From NCBI GenBank assembly GCA_017454585.1, contig JAFTCU010000036.1:1-13306 (forward strand): DNA of 13,306 bases, in the 5' to 3' direction. The position numbers were made by a program, and so were the translations under genes. Below the pieces are notes generated by a model, which was not told the origin of the DNA, searched no databases, and saw only the letters and a list, made by a program, of their open reading frames with translations. This DNA is from Thermoguttaceae bacterium. GTDB lineage: Bacteria > Planctomycetota > Planctomycetia > Pirellulales > Thermoguttaceae. Position 1 is the first letter of the stretch; the number at the start of each line of letters is the position of its first letter. Shown here in pieces: positions 8,901-13,306 of the stretch.

Positions 8901-9434
8901 TTCATTGATCCGCATCCGGCAGAGCTGCGAACCCATGCGCACGTCACGGCCGCACTCCCGGAAAATCGCGTCGGTGAGATGGTCGGTCATGGCGAACATG
9001 GCCTGCGCATCGCCGAAAACGAAGTGCTTGGCGTAGATGTAATCGCGCGGCTGGTCCTTGAAGTAGGCCAGACGCTGAACCCGGCGCTGGGCGCAGAGGC
9101 CGAAATAAAGGTCCTTCCACGCGGGGTCATTGGCCGGTTTTTTGGCGTCGAGGAGCGCTTTCAGGCCCGCTTCTCCCTGAGCCGTGTCGGCGCCGCCGGC
9201 TTTCAGTTCGTCGAGGACCTTCCGGACCATTTTCGCTTCGAGATCCGCGTTCTGGTCACTGACGAAAACGGGCGACGGCAGACGCGTTCCGGAATCCTGG
9301 TAGATCCAGTCCTGCTGGAGACGCTGCACCGGAAATGGGACCGTGTGACGGTTTGCAATGTCCTGTTCCGAGTACTGCTGCGCGTAAAGCGGGAGGGAAA
9401 GGAGGGATAAAATGAGCAGGAACAGCTTTTTCAT
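5916..9434 (-). CDS. HzsA-related exported dihaem c protein with beta-propeller and C-terminal discoidin-like domain
   Basis: 1172 residues with a signal peptide (MKKLFLLILSLLSLPLYA). PD40/WD40-like propeller repeats fill roughly residues 165-450 (for example DPCLSYDGKTLVFSMRK and EPEWLPNGNLIFTSTR). Two haem-c motifs follow: CIGCH (650-654) and CIQCH (735-739). The second sits in a planctomycete cytochrome-like context (IQPIWDAHCIQCHNGG). The last 117 residues look like an F5/8-type C (discoidin) fold. Known: hydrazine synthase alpha subunits have a propeller, a middle haem domain and a C-terminal haem domain in this order. Many HzsA-related paralogues exist in planctomycetes without hydrazine chemistry. 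The tyrosine four residues after the first CXXCH in true HzsA, as I recall it, is Asn658 here. No HzsB/HzsC partner is in view, so hydrazine synthesis is not supported; redox or ligand-binding roles outside the cytoplasm are more likely. The start at 9434 is chosen for GGAG nine bases upstream and the signal peptide; ATGs at 9449 and 9518 fit less well. Confidence 0.85.
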   Translation of the reverse strand: MKKLFLLILSLLSLPLYAQQYSEQDIANRHTVPFPVQRLQQDWIYQDSGTRLPSPVFVSDQNADLEAKMVRKVLDELKAGGADTAQGEAGLKALLDAKKPANDPAWKDLYFGLCAQRRVQRLAYFKDQPRDYIYAKHFVFGDAQAMFAMTDHLTDAIFRECGRDVRMGSQLCRMRINEDGTVKTVVILDCPTGIVRDPCLSYDGKTLVFSMRKADHDHGDDFHLYKMDLSGTTPETPLQNMKDEAGNDLPIRSVAPIKQITVGPGVADMEPEWLPNGNLIFTSTRCNISAPCWWSSVCNLFTCDAEGRYIHRLAVDHGHTVFPHVTNDGRITYTRWEYSDRNAGYLHTLFVMNADGTNQTEFYGNNSQYPAAVLYGRMIPNSTKVMAIAGAHHIDQRGKLIMIDRSEGMQAGEGVYFLAPKRPMPNLENTGHETTGGNVVHGTEGEQFQYPYPLDEENLLVCYSPEGGPVRGLKGIGKDGKPGSPSFGIYWMNVDGRRELLIYDPVISVGQHIAEKARPLPPQKMSPVNESLNSGFFYVQNVYFGPGLEGVPKGTVKKMRIVGLDYRVKGTVALGLHPWGGHQTSPCGINNSAYDVRHVLGEVDVEEDGSCYFECPSRVPVFFQMLDEKGQMVQNMRSWTMVLPGEQFFCIGCHEDKNNTFIDNKQITAALRKPPQKIQPFFAPGDEPVQEMERFLTDHQKRAMAYLNVEAPQGMDVPKGFSYTREIQPIWDAHCIQCHNGGKDPAKKDVPLNLMGDTRPYTMQDIYSRAKWRTCMRPYGKVTQGNPGRYFSESYLALTDFGYNAKILHGVWADATRDPAYLSFFGGDPKNIPNPGAGGYSADEYNGKGIINWAHASGACGMVKPYSFGSSSSPLMKYLEPSHYGVQLTDAEKRLVACWIDLNVPFCGSWMEQNCWDKLNHARDSGLSPWYVYRDQMRQIYLYFEAKRLAQAELEIDAIDKLIEHQTTGKEFAPSDFPASPLGGQEAQAKFVADQDALVGKVPIFGMAEGRNARGGSNVVGNPVRNLAVNPDAYTYWLRSFPRTSSNSHYMYKPEYSPICVIDGKTDGTSYWRPARRTDLWLRVSFGREIVTEKIVITLKLTEGQQKTWTKSVLHFSTGEEVPIELKCTSEPQVFTFPAKTCAWVTLTNLEETFPLVDNGISEIEVWGKDKE

Positions 9435-9443
9435 TTCTGATTT

Positions 9444-9447
9444 CTCC
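9444..9447 (-). promoter_or_regulatory. Ribosome binding site deciding the HzsA-related start
   Basis: Minus strand GGAG lies nine bases before the ATG at 9434. The in-frame ATG at 9449 has only a T-rich stretch upstream. The one at 9518 has AAGGA only three bases away, and both would place extra residues before the signal peptide. Together these choose 9434. Confidence 0.6.
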
Positions 9448-9462
9448 ATAAAATAAAAGAAC

Positions 9463-9516
9463 GACGAATCAAGAGAAAAAACGACTTTTTCCCTTTTGCC
9501 CTCAGGCTGATTCGTC
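9463..9516 (-). promoter_or_regulatory. Intercistronic RNA structure, three-way-junction-like, before the HzsA-related gene
   Basis: On the minus strand a perfect 9-base outer stem (GACGAATCA at 9508-9516 with TGATTCGTC at 9463-9471) encloses two further hairpins. One is a small GCC-TGAG-GGC hairpin (9498-9507). The other is AGGGAAAAA paired with TTTTTCTCT around 9472-9494, closed by a short GTCG-containing loop. G-U pairs within the inner hairpin and just outside the outer stem exist only in the minus-strand RNA. A T-rich stretch (TTCTTTTATTTT) follows the outer stem. Possible roles are a partial terminator between the pseudopilin and HzsA-related genes, an mRNA processing or stability element, or translational control. 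It matches no RNA family I can name. Confidence 0.5.
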
Positions 9517-9539
9517 ATCGATCCTTGATTTTTAATTCG

Positions 9540-10541
9540 TTAATCCGGAAGCTGGGCGACCTGACCGTCAGCCCGGCTGCCGAGGTAGCGGTGGGTTTCT
9601 TTGTCGATCGAGTAACTGATGCGGTGAACGGAACCGTCGCACATCGTCATGCCAAAAGTACCCGCGTGCGCACTGCCAAAATTATAGCAGTAATCAAGAC
9701 CCTGACGGTCCTGCATCGGCTGGTACTGTGAATAGGCGCCGTAGCCGTTTGTGTTGTAACTCCACCGGTTATTATCGCAGTCCTGACCGATGTAAAACGA
9801 CTGATTGTCTCCGCCGTTCGTTCCGAGCGTATAGTAGTTCGGATCGAGGAATTTCTCGCCGACGAGGTACGTGTTCGTGGTTCCATCCTTGACTTGACCA
9901 ACGGTACAGAAGCTGCGCGAATACATCACGCCGTCCCAGTCCGTTTCTTTATCGGGCCGGGCCGCATTGGGAAAGCCAGCAGTGCTGTTTGGGGTATGAA
10001 CACCCACAAAACCTTTCGCGCCGGAATTGGCCGCATAATCGCCCTTGATCACAACGTCCGTGCTGGAATTCATCGCCACGGTCGCGCAGTTCACCGCCTG
10101 GTGTTTCCCCATCGGGTAACCCATCGAGATTCTCTTGGAAGGGCAGTTAAAAACGGAAAGTGGAGTTTCACCACGGGTTTTCGCCCCGTTTTTCTGCGTT
10201 TCGGTGATCGCATCGGGTTGACCGTCCGCCCCGAGTTGGTGTAGAGCGTTCTGCTCGAGCATCGGAAGAATGCTATAACACCAACCGCCCGGCTGCGCTA
10301 CACCAGTACGGTCAGGGTCCCCGACCCAGTACCAGTTCCAGCCATTTGAGGGATACGCACGTGAACTGGACTCGTAATTGATACAGGCCAGCCCGAGTTG
10401 CTTCAGATTGTTGCCGCACTGCATCTGACGGGCGGCTTCCCGGGCCTGTTGAACGGCTGGAAGAAGCAGACCGACAAGCATCCCAATAATCGCAATGACG
10501 ACTAAAAGTTCAACGAGAGTGAACGCAGCTTTCTTGCACAT
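9540..10541 (-). CDS. DUF1559 prepilin-like protein (type II pseudopilin N-terminus)
   Basis: 333 residues. The N-terminus is a class III signal: MCKKAA, then FTLVELLVVIAIIG with the conserved Glu at +5 of the mature form, then a hydrophobic helix ending LLLPAVQQAREAAR. The rest is the DUF1559 (SBP_bac_10) domain. It ends with the family's H-x9-DG motif (H292, D302, G303) in SAHAGTFGMTMCDGSV. Known: this family is greatly expanded in planctomycetes and resembles pseudopilins processed by a prepilin peptidase; individual functions are unknown. The residue before the cleavage point is alanine (A6) rather than the usual glycine. The gene begins 10 bases after the PEP-CTERM gene, with AGAGG placed five bases before the ATG, so the two are co-transcribed. 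Inferred: a membrane-anchored or fibre-forming surface protein working with its upstream neighbour. Confidence 0.95.
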   Translation of the reverse strand: MCKKAAFTLVELLVVIAIIGMLVGLLLPAVQQAREAARQMQCGNNLKQLGLACINYESSSRAYPSNGWNWYWVGDPDRTGVAQPGGWCYSILPMLEQNALHQLGADGQPDAITETQKNGAKTRGETPLSVFNCPSKRISMGYPMGKHQAVNCATVAMNSSTDVVIKGDYAANSGAKGFVGVHTPNSTAGFPNAARPDKETDWDGVMYSRSFCTVGQVKDGTTNTYLVGEKFLDPNYYTLGTNGGDNQSFYIGQDCDNNRWSYNTNGYGAYSQYQPMQDRQGLDYCYNFGSAHAGTFGMTMCDGSVHRISYSIDKETHRYLGSRADGQVAQLPD

Positions 10542-10551
10542 ACAACCTCTC

Positions 10552-13306
10552 TCATTTCTTTCTCAGCCAACACAGTCCCAAGGCGCCAAAAGCCATCAGT
10601 ATCCACGCAGCAGGTTCCGGAACCCCACTTACAGGGGTCATGGCGCCGTAGATCCCACTCAAAGCCGCCGCACTGCCGTAGCCGCTGAAGTCCCAGGCGA
10701 AACCGCTGGCGGAATCCATACCGGTCAATTTGAAAAGATTAGTGGAGGTGTCATATTCTGCGGAAGCCCCCCCGGGGAGGCAGTCGTTAAACCATGCTGC
10801 AAACGCAGCCTGATCGCCGGTCTCGATCGCCAGCGAAATGTCGGCCATCTCGTGCGGAAGCTGAACGAAACCCACTTCGGAAGCGTTGAACTCGATGCCG
10901 TCCGAGGTTACTGTCGCGGCTTTTTCCACCTCTTCATTCAAAACGGCATACAGAGCTTTCTGCGCCGTATCGGACTTGAGTTTCAGGTACCCCGTCGAAA
11001 CGTCTGTCGATCCGTAGGTATAGTTCGTGGTGGCTTGAGCAAGGCAAATACCCGTGTCACCCAGCAGAGTCTGAAGGTCGTCGAGCGTCGTCATCGCCAC
11101 TGAGGTGGAGACGGAAAGTTTGGAGGAATTCGTACCATTGGACGCCAGTGTGACGGTTCCGGCATTGACCGTCGAAAAACCACCTTCGTCCACAATGAAT
11201 TTGGCCTTTCCGTAAGACGTAACGAGGAAGGTTTCGAGTGTGTCACTGGTGCCGGCCTGGTTCTTCCACTCGATGTTGCTTCCCGCAAGGGTCAGCGTTC
11301 CTCTGCCTACGAACTGCGTATCGAAGCCAAGGTAGTTCGTGTGAATTTTCGCGTCGGAAATCGTGATCGTACTGCTGTCGCTTCCACCATACAAAGCGAG
11401 CTTGTTCACGTTGACTTCTCCGCCGCTGATGGTGGCGTAGCCTGCGGTATTATGACCCACTCCAAAAATCAGAGTGTTAATGGCTCCGCCGGTCATGGTG
11501 AGTTTGCCTGTACCGCCGGTCTGGGCGTTGCCACCGCCGATGAACAGCGCTCTGTTAATGGAACTGCTGTTTGTGCCGACGTTGATCGTTCCGCCGGAAA
11601 CGGTCAGTTCGTTAGTACCCGAACTCTCGCCAACGCGAAAGCAGCCTGCGACGTTCACGGTCCCGTCGGTCACGTTCATCTTCGCCCCTTTGTCCACGAC
11701 CAGACTGTTATTTCTCGCTGCCTGGTAAGGCTGCCAATCGACGTTGCACCAGCCATTGACGTTCAGCGTTCCGCCGTCCACGTTCAGCGCCGAACCGGAA
11801 CCTTCGACCCTTAAAAATGTATTGGCATTGGCCGTACCGACCGTGGTCGTGCCATTGTCCTGCGTGTAGGACGAGCCGTCTTTCACGGTGAGGATATTCG
11901 CAGTGAGTTTGGAATTCGCGCCGGTCATCGTGACGACAGAAGGCGTTTGGGTCCCGATTGCTGCCGGGGTCTGTGCCGTGCTGTTTGCAGGAAGAATGTT
12001 CGTTCCTTTTCCGAGAGTCCAGTTGCCCGCGTGGATAATTTCCGCGCCCGAAGCGATGTTAAACTTTCCGGCCAGTTCGATCGACTGCTCCGCATCCTCG
12101 TTCGTAGAGGATTTGAGCGCCAAAGCCGTTGCCGAGTTGTTCTGGATCATGCCGTTATTGGGCGTGACGCCGCCGGGGAGGGACGCGCCGCTGCGGACCA
12201 GAAGCGTTCCTTCGTTCACGACCGTCGAGCCGGTGAATGTATTCTCACTCGATATGCCGATCGCCAGAAGGCCGGGGCCGGTTTTCGTCAAATCACCGTC
12301 CGGTCCCGCAGAGCGGGTTTGCAGTTTGCCGGAAATTTCCGCCTGCTTGTCCGCCGCCACGTTCATCGTAAGACCTTCAGGCCCGATATAATAGTTGTTA
12401 TTTCCGGAGGAGTAGGAGAAGAGCGTCGGGCCTGGCCAGCCCCCTTGGCCGGTCGTTTCCTGAATGTCGATCGTCGCGTTGTTGAAGTAGGTCGTACCAG
12501 CGCCAATGTAACGTCCTTTGGTGTTTATCGTGAGCGTCGCGTTCACCAATGTGAAAGCGCTGGCGACAATATCTGTTTTTGTCGTAAATTTTCCAATGTT
12601 GGTTCCCAGGTTGCTTCGAAGTGTAACGGCTTTCCCACCACTGTTAAATGAGACGTTGAGATTTGACGTGGTATTATTGACCAGGTTCCCTTGCGTAATG
12701 GCGAAGCCGCCGGTGTAACCGGATGTGGCTGGAGGGGTGGCTGCAGTGCCGATCACAAGCGTTCCGCCTTTGAGCGTGGTCACGCCGGTATAGCTGTTGC
12801 TGGCGGAAAGATTCAACTGGCCGTCCCCTGTTTTTACCAGTTTCCCCGTCTGCCCGGAAGCATTGGCGAAAACGCCGGAAAATTGCGTCGTTACCCCGCT
12901 GTCAACGTTCACGGTCAAGCCGGTATTCCCCTGAATGGTGTAGTGCATCCGGTTCCCACTGTAAAACAGGAACGTGTGATCTGTGGGGTCAACGATTGTT
13001 ACCGTGGTGTGGATCGTTGAATCATTAAAAGAGAAATAAGTATTACCACTGCTGTTTGAGATTGAGGAAACATTCGTCGCACCGGTCAGCGTCGTGTACG
13101 GACCAAAATTGAGAGTGGTATTATTGGTGGTGTCCCAACGTCCGTTGATCGTGATTGTGATGGGAGTTGCCGCGCTTCCGATGAAATTGGTCGTTTGTCC
13201 GTTATAAGTTCCCTGATTTGCGGCACTGATGGTCAGATTGGTGGTCACATCCGCCGCTTGAAGGGAAGCCGCGGCCAAACAAAGAATGCCCGGGAGGAAA
13301 AGTTTA
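10552..13306 (-). CDS. PEP-CTERM extracellular beta-helix protein with autotransporter-associated strand repeats, 5' end outside window
   Basis: 917 residues are visible and the start codon is just beyond the window. The first visible residues (KLFLLPGILCLAAASLQAADV) are the body and cleavage site of a signal peptide, so probably only a few codons are missing. The frame stays open to the window edge, so a TTG at 13278 inside the signal peptide is not the start. Two autotransporter-associated strand repeats are clear: KLVKTGDGQLNLSASNSYTG and DLTKTGPGLLAIGISSENTF. Residues about 450-650 contain repeated short turns (GGTLNVNG, DGTVNVAG, GGTINVGT, GGEVNVNK) typical of a parallel beta-helix. The C-terminus is a PEP-CTERM signal: VPEP at 895-898, a hydrophobic helix, then RKK. 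Known: such tails are recognised by an exosortase during export to the envelope or matrix. There is no outer-membrane beta-barrel, so this is not a true autotransporter. Inferred: a surface or matrix adhesin-like protein. It is rich in Ser, Thr and Asn. Confidence 0.9.
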   Translation of the reverse strand, partial: KLFLPGILCLAAASLQAADVTTNLTISAANQGTYNGQTTNFIGSAATPITITINGRWDTTNNTTLNFGPYTTLTGATNVSSISNSSGNTYFSFNDSTIHTTVTIVDPTDHTFLFYSGNRMHYTIQGNTGLTVNVDSGVTTQFSGVFANASGQTGKLVKTGDGQLNLSASNSYTGVTTLKGGTLVIGTAATPPATSGYTGGFAITQGNLVNNTTSNLNVSFNSGGKAVTLRSNLGTNIGKFTTKTDIVASAFTLVNATLTINTKGRYIGAGTTYFNNATIDIQETTGQGGWPGPTLFSYSSGNNNYYIGPEGLTMNVAADKQAEISGKLQTRSAGPDGDLTKTGPGLLAIGISSENTFTGSTVVNEGTLLVRSGASLPGGVTPNNGMIQNNSATALALKSSTNEDAEQSIELAGKFNIASGAEIIHAGNWTLGKGTNILPANSTAQTPAAIGTQTPSVVTMTGANSKLTANILTVKDGSSYTQDNGTTTVGTANANTFLRVEGSGSALNVDGGTLNVNGWCNVDWQPYQAARNNSLVVDKGAKMNVTDGTVNVAGCFRVGESSGTNELTVSGGTINVGTNSSSINRALFIGGGNAQTGGTGKLTMTGGAINTLIFGVGHNTAGYATISGGEVNVNKLALYGGSDSSTITISDAKIHTNYLGFDTQFVGRGTLTLAGSNIEWKNQAGTSDTLETFLVTSYGKAKFIVDEGGFSTVNAGTVTLASNGTNSSKLSVSTSVAMTTLDDLQTLLGDTGICLAQATTNYTYGSTDVSTGYLKLKSDTAQKALYAVLNEEVEKAATVTSDGIEFNASEVGFVQLPHEMADISLAIETGDQAAFAAWFNDCLPGGASAEYDTSTNLFKLTGMDSASGFAWDFSGYGSAAALSGIYGAMTPVSGVPEPAAWILMAFGALGLCWLRKK

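Noticed and set aside
5916..9434. True hydrazine synthase alpha subunit of an anammox organism
   Set aside because: The tyrosine expected four residues after the first CXXCH is absent, no partner subunits are present, and the neighbours are surface and glycan genes.
9435..9518. Longer HzsA-related protein from ATG at 9518 or 9449
   Set aside because: The 9518 start overlaps the RNA stem and has a poorly spaced ribosome site; the 9449 start has none. Both push the signal peptide inward.
10552..13306. Type V autotransporter
   Set aside because: Strand repeats are present but there is no C-terminal outer-membrane barrel; the protein ends in a PEP-CTERM signal.

Overview
The window reads as a piece of a moderately GC-rich bacterial chromosome, most likely from a planctomycete (Planctomycetota). 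This rests on marker families. There is a DUF1559 prepilin-like protein whose N-terminus has the typical planctomycete form (FTLVELLVVIAIIG followed by LLLPAVQQAREAAR). There is a PEP-CTERM surface protein with autotransporter-associated strand repeats, an HzsA-related dihaem protein, and a free-standing CoaB. Lentisphaerota or Verrucomicrobiota relatives remain possible. No tRNA, rRNA, CRISPR array, transposase or phage gene was seen.

All six real genes lie on the minus strand, so transcription runs from high to low coordinates. They fall into two blocks. Block 1 (13306 to about 5643) encodes a PEP-CTERM extracellular beta-helix protein (5' end cut by the window edge), a DUF1559 pseudopilin starting 10 bases later, and, after a 105-base gap holding a structured RNA element, a large exported HzsA-related protein. 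That protein has a beta-propeller, two CXXCH haem-c motifs and an extra C-terminal discoidin-like domain. A strong intrinsic terminator (5643-5686) follows. Between the HzsA-related stop codon and the terminator lies an unrecognised stretch with coding-like codon use but no normal start.

Block 2 (5518 to 1) begins with a perfect-consensus sigma-70-type promoter (TTGACA, 16-base spacer, TATAAT) whose spacer contains a palindrome, so it is probably repressed by a DNA-binding regulator. It drives an exported GH65-like (alpha/alpha)6-barrel glycosidase, coaB, and an exported GH123/DUF4091-type glycosidase that runs off the left edge. Spacings are 6 and 14 bases, so this is almost certainly one operon.

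Taken together, block 2 looks like an inducible exported glycan-degradation unit with a coenzyme A biosynthesis gene embedded in it. Block 1 looks like a cell-surface set (adhesin-like protein, pseudopilin, haem protein) whose joint function is not established. The most unusual points are the block 1 gene combination, the HzsA-like protein that appears to lack the tyrosine ligand of true hydrazine synthase, the perfect promoter with embedded operator, the intercistronic RNA structure, and coaB between two glycosidases.
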